Made by a program: the position numbers and the translations under genes. From assembly GCA_009731425.1 (NCBI GenBank), contig AP018794.1:1-64000 (forward strand): a stretch of DNA of 64,000 nt, read 5' to 3'. The DNA comes from Lachnospiraceae bacterium KM106-2 (lineage in GTDB: Bacteria; Bacillota; Clostridia; Lachnospirales; Lachnospiraceae). The notes beneath the pieces were generated by a model. It worked only from the letters and a program-made list of their open reading frames with translations. It was not told where the DNA came from and did not search any database. Position 1 is the stretch's first letter. Every line of letters starts with the position of its first letter. Positions 55,541-64,000 of this stretch are shown here, piece after piece.

Positions 55541-56287
55541 ATGTATCAAGTTCAAGATATAAAGAAATCATTTGGTGATGTATCTGTATTAAAGGGAGTT
55601 ACCCTTGAAATTCAGCCAAATAAGACAACGGTATTAATTGGACCATCTGGTTCAGGCAAATCTACTTTGCTTCGCTGTATGAATTTGTTAGAAATCCCAG
55701 ATTCCGGCGTGGTTAGGTTAAATGGAGATTCTATTGATTTTACAGAGAAAAAGAAGAAAATGAAGATGGATCATCCATCTCTTCGCACAATGCGTAAAAA
55801 GACAGGAATGGTATTTCAGAATTTTCAATTGTTTCCACATAAGACAGCCCTTCAGAATATAATGGAAGGATTGCTCGTTGTGCAAAAGCAGGACAAGAAG
55901 ACAAGTGAAGCAGAGGCACTGGAACTACTTCGTAAGGTTGGTTTAGAGGAAAAGAGAGATAGTTATCCATCTGAGTTATCTGGTGGTCAACAGCAAAGAA
56001 TCGCAATTGCTAGGGCACTTGCAATGAAACCAGAGCTGTTATTGTTTGATGAACCAACAAGCGCACTAGATCCAGAGTTAGAGGTAGAAGTGCTCAACTT
56101 GATCCGCCAATTAGTTGACGAGAAACGAACGATTGTGATCGTGACACATAAGATGTCATTTGCAAGAGAAGTTGCAGACAATATCGTATTCTTTGATCAA
56201 GGAAATATCGTAAAACAAGGCAGCTATGATGAACTAGAAAAGAGTGGAAATGAGAGAATCTCTCAGTTCTTAAATATGTTGCAATAA
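55541..56287 (+). CDS. Amino-acid ABC transporter ATP-binding protein
   Basis: 248 residues: Walker A GPSGSGKST, Q-loop VFQNFQLFPH, signature LSGGQQQR, Walker B LLLFDEPTSALDPE and His switch VTHKM. TAGGAGGATATC precedes ATG 55541. It powers the importer encoded just upstream. Confidence 0.95.
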   Translation: MYQVQDIKKSFGDVSVLKGVTLEIQPNKTTVLIGPSGSGKSTLLRCMNLLEIPDSGVVRLNGDSIDFTEKKKKMKMDHPSLRTMRKKTGMVFQNFQLFPHKTALQNIMEGLLVVQKQDKKTSEAEALELLRKVGLEEKRDSYPSELSGGQQQRIAIARALAMKPELLLFDEPTSALDPELEVEVLNLIRQLVDEKRTIVIVTHKMSFAREVADNIVFFDQGNIVKQGSYDELEKSGNERISQFLNMLQ

Positions 56288-56290
56288 AGT

Positions 56291-56322
56291 AAAGGCAGAG
56301 GAAAATGTTCCTCTGCCTTTTT
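56291..56322 (+). terminator. Terminator after importer operon
   Basis: AAAGGCAGAGGAA / TTCCTCTGCCTTT stem with a short loop, then T. Confidence 0.92.
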
Positions 56323-56365
56323 CGTTATCTATAAAGGAGGGTGGCTTGGATAAAAGAGACTGCGA

Positions 56366-57088
56366 TTATGATACAGGACTTTCATCTTCGCGCATACGAT
56401 AGCCGATTCCTACTTCGGTCATGATATAAAGTGGTTCAGCCGGATTACGTTCTAACTTTCTTCGAATATTTGCCATATTTACTCGAAGGATCTTATTATC
56501 GTCATTCATGTAAGGCCCCCAGATATTTGTAAGGATTGAGGCATACGTCATAACAAGACCGGAATTTCTTGCTAGAAAAGCTACGATCTTATATTCTACG
56601 GGGGTCAGATGAATTTCTTCCCCATCTCTAGTAATCTGTCGTTTTAGAAAATTGATCATAAGTCCGGCAGAGGAATAGGTTTCAGTAGATGGACTTTGAG
56701 TCATGTTGATACGATTACTATGACGAAGAGCAGTACGGATACGAGCAAGGAGCTCAGAAGTACTAAATGGTTTCGTAATATAATCATCTGCGCCAGAGTC
56801 TAAGGCAGATACCTTGTCTTTATCTCCGGTTCTAGCGGATAAGACGATGATCGGACAAGAGGACCAGTGTCGAACTTGTGGTATGATCAATGAGCCGTCC
56901 ATGTCAGGAAGACCAAGATCGAGAATGATCAGGTCAGGACATTGAGAGGTGATCAGATTCATACCAGCTTGTCCTGTCTTAGCGGTTAATACTTTATAGT
57001 CATTGGATTTTAGTGTTTTCTGGATAAAATCTAAAATATTTTGTTCATCTTCTATTAATACGATTGTAAATTCTTGCATAATTATCAC
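56366..57088 (-). CDS. OmpR-family response regulator (KdpE-like)
   Basis: 240 residues: a receiver with LIEDEQNILDFI, phospho-acceptor in LIILDLGLPDMDG and TKPF, then a winged-helix output (VEYKIVAFLARNSGLVMTY, VNMANIRRKLERNP, TEVGIGYRM). KdpE similarity is good. It overlaps the kinase gene by four bases. No potassium pump genes (kdpFABC) are present nearby. Confidence 0.88.
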   Translation of the reverse strand: MIIMQEFTIVLIEDEQNILDFIQKTLKSNDYKVLTAKTGQAGMNLITSQCPDLIILDLGLPDMDGSLIIPQVRHWSSCPIIVLSARTGDKDKVSALDSGADDYITKPFSTSELLARIRTALRHSNRINMTQSPSTETYSSAGLMINFLKRQITRDGEEIHLTPVEYKIVAFLARNSGLVMTYASILTNIWGPYMNDDNKILRVNMANIRRKLERNPAEPLYIMTEVGIGYRMREDESPVS

Positions 57089-58143
57089 TCCTTAGGTATT
57101 GAAAAATAGAATTCAGATCCATCTTCATGATTTCTTGCATGGATTTCACCATTATGAGCCATGATGATCGTTTTACATATGCTAAGCCCGATCCCTTTTC
57201 CTTTTTCAGCATCTGCAGTGGTTTCTGGTAAGGAGGAAAGATCGAAGATATTATCACAAGGGGTTATTGAAATGCCAATCCCATAATCTTTAACATGAAT
57301 GGTGATCGAGGTATCTGAGGTAGTGACAAAGAGCTCGATCGGTCTTTCACTCTCAGAATGAGTGACTGCATTTTCTAGTAGATTGATGATGACTTGTTCG
57401 ATCAACAAAGCGTCCATCGGAATCATGAGAAATTCCTCCGGGAGTTTGGTGGTTATTTTAGCATCAGGCAATCGCTTTTTTAGTCGTTGTACGGATTCGG
57501 ACAAGACTTCTTCAATGACTTCTGGCGTCTTCTTTAATGAAGAAGAGGTTCCTTGGATTTTTGTTACGGAAAGGATATTCTCAACCATATTCAATAGCCA
57601 GTTTGCATCCTCATAGATGTGAACGGATAGTTCTTTGCGTTCGCTCTCTGAAATAGGTTCTTCGCTATTGACTAAGGAAGAACTAGAACAGATAATGCTT
57701 GTGAGAGGAGTGCGCAAGTCATGTGAGATGGATCGTAACAGGTTAGCACGCATTTTTTCTTTCTCGGTCTCATTGATGATCTTCTCTTTTTCTGCCAGCG
57801 TGTAAGCTAATTTCTTCAAGTTGGTGGTCAGTGTGCTGGTGATCAAGGAGATCGCAAGCATTCCGATAAAGGTGATGGGATACCCGGTCAGCGTGAAGTT
57901 TAATCGAAAATAGGGATAGGTGAATAAGTAATTTACACAGATAACACCTACTAACGAAGCGATAATACCAGGAAGATAGCCGGTTGTATAACGTCCGATC
58001 AAGACGATGACTAAAATGTATAAAAGGGCTGTATTGGCCGAGCTAATAGGCGATAAGGAAAACAGTAAAAAGGATAAAAGCGTTGCAAGTGCTAGTAGAA
58101 ACGCAGTGATCAGTATATTAGGTATTAGATTTTTATTTTGCAT
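57085..58143 (-). CDS. KdpD-like sensor histidine kinase lacking the N-terminal sensor
   Basis: 352 residues. It begins with a DUF4118 four-helix membrane module (ISSANTALLYILVIVLIGRYTTGYLPG, in parts), then HisKA with RSISHDLRTPLT and HATPase with INLLENAVTHS, VKDYGIGI and GKGIGLSICK. Full KdpD (about 890 residues) carries KdpD and USP domains before this module; they are absent here. Signalling to the adjacent regulator is likely, but the signal need not be potassium. Confidence 0.87.
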   Translation of the reverse strand: MQNKNLIPNILITAFLLALATLLSFLLFSLSPISSANTALLYILVIVLIGRYTTGYLPGIIASLVGVICVNYLFTYPYFRLNFTLTGYPITFIGMLAISLITSTLTTNLKKLAYTLAEKEKIINETEKEKMRANLLRSISHDLRTPLTSIICSSSSLVNSEEPISESERKELSVHIYEDANWLLNMVENILSVTKIQGTSSSLKKTPEVIEEVLSESVQRLKKRLPDAKITTKLPEEFLMIPMDALLIEQVIINLLENAVTHSESERPIELFVTTSDTSITIHVKDYGIGISITPCDNIFDLSSLPETTADAEKGKGIGLSICKTIIMAHNGEIHARNHEDGSEFYFSIPKE

Positions 58144-58260
58144 GATTTCATCTCCATTTTTATTAACTATTATTATAACGTAGGGAAAAGAAAAGGAAAA
58201 GAAATAAGATGCAAAGAAAGCGCTAAGAAGTAGGCTAAAAGATTGAAAATACTTTCAGGG

Positions 58261-58283
58261 ATTGTTAATTTTAAATTAACAAT
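58261..58283. promoter_or_regulatory. Perfect 10-bp inverted repeat
   Basis: ATTGTTAATT-TTA-AATTAACAAT, 17 bases before the start of the 31-residue peptide gene. It could be an operator or a leader hairpin. Confidence 0.5.
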
Positions 58284-58299
58284 AAAAGGAGGTAGTAGT

Positions 58300-58395
58300 A
58301 TGTCAGGTCTTCAGGTAGGAGCTATTATTGTAGGAGCAGCTGTATGTATTATTGCAGTAGGATATAACATTTGGAATGAGTATGTCAGAAAATAG
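58300..58395 (+). CDS. 31-residue single-helix membrane peptide
   Basis: ATG 58300 is preceded by a near-perfect AAAAGGAGG site. The frame encodes MSGLQVGAIIVGAAVCIIAV and then YNIWNEYVRK before TAG. A single membrane helix with a short charged end is typical of small regulatory or toxin-like membrane peptides. No family is recognised. An inverted repeat sits just upstream and an intracellular protease gene about 100 bases downstream. Confidence 0.55.
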   Translation: MSGLQVGAIIVGAAVCIIAVGYNIWNEYVRK

Positions 58396-58491
58396 ATTTT
58401 AGATCGAATTAAGGTTGAGCTGCAAGTTATGGTCATAGGACAAGTTTTTTTTGTATATACATAACTTGAGAAAATATAGGCAGGTACGGGA

Positions 58492-60216
58492 ATGAATAGC
58501 CAGAAAGCTGAAACACAGCTCAACCTTGCATTAGATGTATCTAATGAAGTAAGAGAGCAAACCTTAGATTTGGATGTTGGGTATATTGAAGATTCAAATT
58601 CTTGGGAACTAATTGTTAAGCATAGTGGTAGTTTAGATCGAATTCGTACGGAATTAGGAGCCACCGTAACAGAACTTTTAAATGAGTATGCGATTATCGT
58701 AATCAGACAAGATTTAATTCCTCGTTTAGAGGACTATGATGAAATTGAATATATTGAAAAGCCGAAAAGATTAACCTTTGCAGTTCGAGATGGTGTCGAT
58801 GTATCGTGTATTCGTGCAGTTCAGAATCCCCCTGTGAATTTAACCGGAGAAGGAGTTCTTGTTGCAATCATTGATTCTGGTATTGATTACAGTCATCCTG
58901 ACTTTCGGAATGAGGATGGGACGACTCGCATTGAATATATCTGGGATCAGACAATACAGGGAACTCCGCCGCCAGGATATAACGAGGGAACTTTATATAC
59001 GAGAGAACAGATCAATCAAGCGCTGCAGCAGAGAGATATAGGTAGCAGATTGGAGATCGTACCAAGTACAGACCTTGATGGTCATGGAACTCATGTGGCA
59101 GGTATTGCAGTTGGAAATGGAAGAGCCAGTCAAGGAGTATATCGAGGGGTTGCATTTAATAGTGAGATTGCCGTTGTTAAGTTAGGAAGCAGTGTAGGGA
59201 ATTCATTTCCAAGAACAACTCAGTTAATGACGGCAATTGATTATGTGATTCGAAGAGCAGCACAAGAGAGTCAGCCTGTAGTGATCAATTTAAGCTTTGG
59301 AAATAGCTATGGCTCTCATGCCGGCAATTCTCTTTTAGAGACATATATTAATGAGGTAGCGAATTTATGGAAGAATAATATTGTGATCGGTAGTGGAAAC
59401 GACGGAGCTAGTAGTCGTCATGCAGTTGGTGTTGTTAGAAATGATGAGTCAGTCGATACGGAATTTACCGTGAGTCCGAATGAGCCTTCTCTAAATTTAC
59501 AGATATGGAAGAATTCTTATGATTTTGTGGATATTACGATTATTGCACCAAATGGAAATGCGGTGGGACCGATCAACGCACAGTTAGGTTCTCAACGGTA
59601 TCAGACGGGAAATACGACGGTTTACTTATACTTCGGGGAAGCGAGCCCTTATAGTATATTACAAGAAATATATATTGAGTTCTTGCCGATAGGGCAATTT
59701 ATCGATGAGGGAATTTGGACGATACGTCTGACGGGAAGAAGAATCGTAGAAGGAAACTTTAATATGTGGCTTCCGAGCGGAGGAGTCTTAAATGTTGATA
59801 CAAAATTTGTGAACCCAAGTATTGATACAACGCTTACGATTCCATCAACAGCAAGCAGGGCTATCACAGTAGGTGCTTATAATGGAGATGACGACAATCT
59901 GGCATTCTTTTCAGGCAGAGGATATACTACATTAAATCAGGTGAAACCGGATTTGGTGGCACCTGGGGTAGAGATTACGAGTTGTGCCCCGAATGGAGGC
60001 TATACTACGATGTCGGGAACGAGCCAGGCGACTCCTTTTGTATCGGGAAGTTGTGCATTATTGATGCAATATGGTATTGTTCAGAATAATGATCCTTATC
60101 TGTATGGAGAGAAAACAAAATCGTATCTTATTACAACAGCTCGAGAATTACAAGTATATCAACAGTATCCGAACCGAGCACTTGGATTTGGAGCACTGTG
60201 TTTACGAAGAGTATAA
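58492..60216 (+). CDS. Subtilisin-like serine protease (Csp-like, no signal peptide)
   Basis: 574 residues, peptidase family S8. A prodomain of about 95 residues precedes the catalytic Asp 128 (AIIDSGID), His 198 (DGHGTHVAG) and Ser about 511 (SGTSQATPF). A beta-rich insert at about 310-460 matches the jellyroll seen in Clostridial Csp germination proteases. No signal peptide, so it is cytosolic or packed into spores. Csp proteases activate cortex hydrolases at germination; here that is a family-based possibility. The ribosome site is weak. Confidence 0.85.
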   Translation: MNSQKAETQLNLALDVSNEVREQTLDLDVGYIEDSNSWELIVKHSGSLDRIRTELGATVTELLNEYAIIVIRQDLIPRLEDYDEIEYIEKPKRLTFAVRDGVDVSCIRAVQNPPVNLTGEGVLVAIIDSGIDYSHPDFRNEDGTTRIEYIWDQTIQGTPPPGYNEGTLYTREQINQALQQRDIGSRLEIVPSTDLDGHGTHVAGIAVGNGRASQGVYRGVAFNSEIAVVKLGSSVGNSFPRTTQLMTAIDYVIRRAAQESQPVVINLSFGNSYGSHAGNSLLETYINEVANLWKNNIVIGSGNDGASSRHAVGVVRNDESVDTEFTVSPNEPSLNLQIWKNSYDFVDITIIAPNGNAVGPINAQLGSQRYQTGNTTVYLYFGEASPYSILQEIYIEFLPIGQFIDEGIWTIRLTGRRIVEGNFNMWLPSGGVLNVDTKFVNPSIDTTLTIPSTASRAITVGAYNGDDDNLAFFSGRGYTTLNQVKPDLVAPGVEITSCAPNGGYTTMSGTSQATPFVSGSCALLMQYGIVQNNDPYLYGEKTKSYLITTARELQVYQQYPNRALGFGALCLRRV

Positions 60217-60222
60217 TAAAAA

Positions 60223-60267
60223 AACAGGTATCGCATGAATCAAAGAATCATGTGGTACCTGCTTTTA
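60223..60267 (+). terminator. Terminator after subtilase gene
   Basis: Stem around AACAGGTA.C.CATGA / TCATG.G.TACCTG, then TTTTATT. Confidence 0.8.
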
Positions 60268-60268
60268 T

Positions 60269-60361
60269 TTACGCGAACAACGAGCCAAAGTGATACTTGT
60301 ATCACCTTGGTGACTGTCGCGATAACGAAAGAAACTCGCAAAGCGTGTTTCTTCTCGTTTA
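60269..60361. repeat. 93-bp structured dispersed repeat, copy 2
   Basis: Second copy of the element at 37351-37443. Here the central hairpin is GTGATAC-TT-GTATCAC, with C-G replacing T-A of copy 1 and A-T replacing G-U. It ends four bases from the stop of the minus-strand dipeptidase gene, the same arrangement as copy 1. Confidence 0.85.
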
Positions 60362-60365
60362 CTTT

Positions 60366-61922
60366 TTATTTTAAGCGATAATTTGGTAATACGTTATTTG
60401 TCATACAAGATGGTGTGAAGGCATCTTCTTGTGTCTCACCTTGTCCCATTGCGAAATAAGTGATCAATTCGTAGAACATAGATTGTGCACGACTGATTGC
60501 TTCTGTAGTTACTTCTTTACCAAGCTTAGTAGCTTTTTTAGCAGCTACTTTTGGAGCTATTTTATAAAGGGTTAACATCTTTTTATCGACTGCTTCTTGT
60601 TGTTTGATCAAAGCATCTTGATAATCACTCCAGTAAGCTTTTACATTCTTACCAAATAGATCACGGTTGATTCCGCAAAGTGCTGATAAGGAACGGAATG
60701 CCCAGAAAGATGAGTTTGGATTATAAGTCATGGAATCATTTTTACTACTATTAGCAGTATCCGTGATTAAACTTCCGTAGTAAGGAAGGAATACAGAGAA
60801 TTCACTGTTACCCATGCAAAGCCATTCTAATCCGGCTAATTTGGCAGGAACATTTGGTCTTACTTCAAGTACGTGGCATTCAGCTTGTCGTTCATTACCG
60901 ATGACAACATCAGCGAGATCTTCATTTCCCTTTGTTGTTGGGTCATATTTGGTACCTTCGTTACGACATCTTAAAACATTCATAGTTTCTTTTACAGTAA
61001 CCTTTTTAGCTGGTTTGAAGAATAAATCATAGAAGTCTTGGTCGACATCTACGTTGATACTTGGATTTAATAATTTTTGACCACCATAGATACGGTATAC
61101 ATTTCCTTCACCATATCCATCTCCGTAAGTCTTAGCAACAACGATCTGACCATCTTTTGTAGATAAGAAGTTGTGTTTCTTTGCTAAGGATACAAGATTT
61201 TTGGAAGCGATTACATCTTTAGATTTAACATTTACTTTACCTAACATAAAGCAGTTAGGGAATACAGCAACTTTATCTTCTGGCATCTTGATGGCAATAT
61301 ATTGATGTCCAGTTAAAATCTCCATGTACCAAGCTTCTTTTTGATCTGCGATCATTACGATATTTCCTTCGCCGGCACCATATTTATCAACGATAGAAGC
61401 AAGTAATTCAACACCTTCTCTTGCTGATCTTGCTTGTTGAAGGATAACAGTTCCCATAGAGATTTCACAGATACCTGTTTCTACATAAGGATCTGCTTTT
61501 TGTGCAGCTTCGCCCGCATCAGCAGAAACGGTTGCAGTTACAGCGACACCATATTCGTTGTGACCAACTTCTGCGAAAGCATCTTCGCCTTCTTCTTTAG
61601 AAGCATCGAAGCAAGCTGTATATTGGCAAGTGCGAGATGGATATGGCATTGAGAAACCATAAGAATCTTCAAACATAGAACCAGCTTTATGCTTAGCGGC
61701 TTTCTTTACAACAAAACATTTTGGATGGGCACTATCAATGTCCTCAGAACGAGAAATAATCGTAGAACCATTTGCAGATACTTTTTTACCTACATAGACA
61801 CCAGTACATGCTGATGCGATCATTCCATTTGCTAGTAATAAGACACAGATTGCGAGACCAAAACATAAATTGGTCAAAACTTTACTAGCATGATTTTTGT
61901 TAGCGTTTCTAACTTTTTTCAT
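60366..61922 (-). CDS. Exported C69 family dipeptidase
   Basis: 518 residues. A signal sequence (to about residue 38) ends in MIASA and is followed at once by Cys 39 of CTGVYVGKKVSANGST, the N-terminal nucleophile of peptidase U34/C69 (PepD). Typical neighbours are IISRSEDID, EVGHNEYGVAV, EGNIVMIADQKEAWYMEI and the late LCGINRD region. The enzyme cleaves dipeptides outside the membrane. The minus-strand ATG at 61922 has AAAGGAGAAAATG upstream. Confidence 0.88.
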   Translation of the reverse strand: MKKVRNANKNHASKVLTNLCFGLAICVLLLANGMIASACTGVYVGKKVSANGSTIISRSEDIDSAHPKCFVVKKAAKHKAGSMFEDSYGFSMPYPSRTCQYTACFDASKEEGEDAFAEVGHNEYGVAVTATVSADAGEAAQKADPYVETGICEISMGTVILQQARSAREGVELLASIVDKYGAGEGNIVMIADQKEAWYMEILTGHQYIAIKMPEDKVAVFPNCFMLGKVNVKSKDVIASKNLVSLAKKHNFLSTKDGQIVVAKTYGDGYGEGNVYRIYGGQKLLNPSINVDVDQDFYDLFFKPAKKVTVKETMNVLRCRNEGTKYDPTTKGNEDLADVVIGNERQAECHVLEVRPNVPAKLAGLEWLCMGNSEFSVFLPYYGSLITDTANSSKNDSMTYNPNSSFWAFRSLSALCGINRDLFGKNVKAYWSDYQDALIKQQEAVDKKMLTLYKIAPKVAAKKATKLGKEVTTEAISRAQSMFYELITYFAMGQGETQEDAFTPSCMTNNVLPNYRLK

Positions 61923-62133
61923 ACATTTTCTCCTTTGTATTCAAATATTGCAAAAAAAAATAAAGTTAAATTAGAATTAACTTTATTTTTTTAATATTAT
62001 TATAATGCGTGGAAAAAGAAGAAACTATTTACTTTCCTACAATAAAAACGATGCAAATTTGTATAAATTACAATGAATTGTTTACATAATCTAAAATTAG
62101 TAAAATAGTGGTAAAATAAAAGGAAAAGGGGTG

Positions 62134-62556
62134 ATGTGCATGAGGAAAAAGGGTATCTGCATTGAGTGGGCGATTCTTTATTTAGTTGCAGTGGGACTAT
62201 TTTTACCTCTGACCTGGTTTTGCTTTGATGAAGGAATTGCCACACCATACCGAGGAATTGATATCTTGGGAAATGCTCCAGGAGTAGTCTTTTGTATCCT
62301 TACTTTTTTAGCAATTTTATTCGGGGTACGACATGCAGTGCTTGCTTTATTTTCTGTTCTATTTGTATGGATCCAAGTGGTGATCTATGTCTATCAGTTT
62401 TGTTTTTGGTATGAAACTTATATTATGGAGTTCTCATGGAAGATATCGATCGATACGACAAGAGTGGGATTTTATCTTGCATTTGCGTCAGTACTACTCT
62501 ATGCGATCGCATATTCCTGGTCACTTCGAAGAAAGATAAAAGACAACTTATTTTAA
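62134..62556 (+). CDS. Small multi-helix membrane protein
   Basis: About 140 residues with four predicted membrane helices. Starts at GTG 62131, ATG 62134 and ATG 62140 are all in frame; AGGAAAAGGGG upstream suits the later two. I recognise no family. It is 67 bases before the esterase gene. Confidence 0.5.
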   Translation: MCMRKKGICIEWAILYLVAVGLFLPLTWFCFDEGIATPYRGIDILGNAPGVVFCILTFLAILFGVRHAVLALFSVLFVWIQVVIYVYQFCFWYETYIMEFSWKISIDTTRVGFYLAFASVLLYAIAYSWSLRRKIKDNLF

Positions 62557-62623
62557 TGAAGATGATCCTGTAGAAATAAGAGAGAAAAAGGGGTATGATT
62601 AGATACAAAGGAGCTGATAGCAT

Positions 62624-63493
62624 ATGCATGCAAAAGTAAAGATGATACGAAATATGTTTGCTAAGAGTGATAAAAAGAGAGACCGTGACTTTACGATACC
62701 GGAAGGCGTCAAGCGAATCGATGATATCCGTTATGGAAAAGATGCAAAATGGAATCTTCTTGATGTTTATATGCCTGAAAAGATAGAGGGAGTACATAAA
62801 ACGATTATTAGTGTTCATGGAGGTGCATGGGTATATGGTGAGAAGGAAACTTACCAATATTATTGCATGGATTTGGCGAGAAGAGGATTTATTGTAGTGA
62901 ATATGAATTATCGCCTGGCACCGGAGAATCCATTTCCTGCTGCATTAGAGGATATTAATAAGACCTTCTGGTGGGTGAATACTCACGGAGAAGAATATCA
63001 GATCGACAAGAAAAATTTGTTCGTGGTAGGAGATTCTGCAGGCGCACAGTTAGCAAGCCAGTACATCACCTTATTAGAAAATCCGGAGTATCAGAAGGTA
63101 TTGAAACTAAAGCCACCAGCATTGAACGTAAAAGGGGTTGCCCTAAATTGTGGTGTCTATGATATGAAGTCTTATTATGTAAATGAGAAAGATGATATTC
63201 TAAAGGAATATTTTAAAAAGGATGTTTCAGAAGATAAGATCGATGTTATGAAATATATGAATGAGAAGTTTCCTCCTGCTTATATTATGACAGCTCATGG
63301 AGATTTCTTAAAAGAACATGCAGACCCATTGTATGAAAAATTAAGATCGCTTGGAGTAAATTGTACATATCGAATGTATGGGGAAGAGGAGAACCAAGAG
63401 ATCGGTCATGTATTCCATCTTAATATCGCACTAAAAGAAGCAAAAGAGTGTAATGATGAGGAATGTCGATTCTTTGATCAACAGATACAATAA
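62624..63493 (+). CDS. Alpha/beta hydrolase (esterase/lipase, BD-FAE/HSL-like)
   Basis: 289 residues. The oxyanion motif is HGGAWVYG, the nucleophile elbow GDSAGAQLA, Asp near AHGDFLKEHADPL and His in IGHVFHLN. The N-terminal region NLLDVYMPE is typical of carbohydrate-ester and lipid esterases. No signal peptide, so it is cytosolic. AAAGGAG precedes the ATG. Confidence 0.88.
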   Translation: MHAKVKMIRNMFAKSDKKRDRDFTIPEGVKRIDDIRYGKDAKWNLLDVYMPEKIEGVHKTIISVHGGAWVYGEKETYQYYCMDLARRGFIVVNMNYRLAPENPFPAALEDINKTFWWVNTHGEEYQIDKKNLFVVGDSAGAQLASQYITLLENPEYQKVLKLKPPALNVKGVALNCGVYDMKSYYVNEKDDILKEYFKKDVSEDKIDVMKYMNEKFPPAYIMTAHGDFLKEHADPLYEKLRSLGVNCTYRMYGEEENQEIGHVFHLNIALKEAKECNDEECRFFDQQIQ

Positions 63494-63496
63494 ATA

Positions 63497-63538
63497 AAAA
63501 GGTGTGGTTCACATAAGAAGTGGACCACACCTTTTTTA
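63497..63538. terminator. Bidirectional terminator
   Basis: 16-bp stem AAAAGGTGTGGTTCAC / GTGGACCACACCTTTT, with one mismatch or wobble, between convergent genes. Confidence 0.92.
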
Positions 63539-63549
63539 CAGGAAAGACA

Positions 63550-64000
63550 TTAGCAAGCGGCTTTTGTCATACGGGCTGGGTCTAAAATAAGATTGAGATC
63601 TTGTTGGGTCAGATCAGTTTCAGACAGAACAAGCTCTTTTAAAGGAATCTGATGATGTAACGAATACTTTGCTAATTCAGCAGCACGTTTATATCCGATA
63701 TAAGGACACAGAGCGGTGGAGATACCAACGCTTGCCTCTAGCAGTTCTTTACAACGATCTTCATTTGCAGTAATGTCAACAATACAGTTGTCGATGAGTG
63801 TTGTTACTGCATGGGTAAGGGTATCAAGTGATTCAAATAGTTTATAGAAGAGAACGGGTTCAAAGGCATTTAGTTCTAACTGCCCTGCTTCTGCAGCCAT
63901 TGTAATTGTTGTATCATTCCCTATGATATGAAAAGCAACCTGTGATACTACTTCTGGAATAACTGGATTGATCTTACCCGGCATGATGGAAGAACCATTT
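63550..64000 (-). CDS. Aspartate ammonia-lyase/fumarase family protein (partial)
   Basis: The C-terminal 150 residues of a class II fumarase/aspartase superfamily enzyme; the gene continues past the window edge. The catalytic-loop signature GSSIMPGKINPVIPE spans the edge, followed by AAEAGQLELNAFEPV and the C-terminal EASVGISTALCPYIGYKRAAELA, which reads more like aspartase than fumarase. It would deaminate aspartate to fumarate and ammonia. The aspartase call is moderate. Confidence 0.88.
   Translation of the reverse strand, partial: NGSSIMPGKINPVIPEVVSQVAFHIIGNDTTITMAAEAGQLELNAFEPVLFYKLFESLDTLTHAVTTLIDNCIVDITANEDRCKELLEASVGISTALCPYIGYKRAAELAKYSLHHQIPLKELVLSETDLTQQDLNLILDPARMTKAAC

Overview
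The window looks like chromosome of an endospore-forming, motile, low-GC anaerobe of the Firmicutes, most probably a Lachnospiraceae (Clostridium cluster XIVa) species. This rests on gene content and protein style: a spoVA operon, DUF6514 and DUF4250 small proteins, phosphoketolase, HrcA/CIRCE control, AGGAGG-type ribosome sites and AT-rich codons. No rRNA, tRNA, CRISPR array, intact insertion sequence or prophage was seen. It is mostly core chromosome with a few gene-poor or decaying patches.

Layout. 0-3 kb: spoVAA-AB-AC-AD-AE (dipicolinic acid transport). 3-9 kb: an orphan HPt protein, an AraC remnant, a class A penicillin-binding protein, DUF6514, a YigZ-family protein, DUF4250 and a lipoprotein. 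9-17.5 kb: a PlcC-like protein, RarA, an AraC regulator convergent with phosphoketolase, and a pair of exported proteins. 17.6-24.9 kb: a chemoreceptor, an ECF sigma/anti-sigma pair with each gene interrupted by an amber codon, a secreted DUF4163/DUF3298 protein, an exonuclease-BRCT protein and a SEC-C protein. 25-33 kb: a second chemoreceptor, an XRE regulator, a PAS histidine kinase with an HD-GYP-like response regulator, an Rrf2-cysK-patB sulfur cluster and mecA. 33-36 kb: an S24 repressor divergent from a Y-family polymerase and a small partner gene, resembling a damage-inducible mutagenesis cassette. 36-46 kb: a pyruvyl-transferase-like protein, an enoate-reductase-like flavoenzyme with an OFA-family transporter divergent from a PadR regulator, a metallo-beta-lactamase-fold protein, a Lys/Arg-rich membrane protein, and GyrI-like, HD and Ig-like proteins. 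46-48 kb: hsp20 under CIRCE, then about 1.1 kb of gene-free, visibly GC-richer, highly structured DNA. 48-54 kb: a MarR-controlled heterodimeric ABC exporter and a MATE pump. 54-58 kb: an amino-acid ABC importer and a KdpDE-like two-component pair. 58-64 kb: a 31-residue membrane peptide, an intracellular subtilase, a C69 dipeptidase, an esterase and the edge of an aspartase/fumarase gene.

The most unusual material is non-coding. At 46.8-47.1 kb there is a branched inverted-repeat element with 46-nt arms and several internal hairpins. It is followed at 47.1-47.7 kb by six tandem 100/102-bp units arranged as a three-unit block repeated twice (period 302 bp). Separately, a 93-bp structured element occurs twice (37.35 and 60.27 kb), each time directly abutting the 3' end of a minus-strand gene, and one hairpin shows a compensatory base-pair change between copies. 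Several promoters can be read with overlapping operators (CIRCE, a PadR box, MarR palindromes, an S24 operator candidate), and they settle some start codons.
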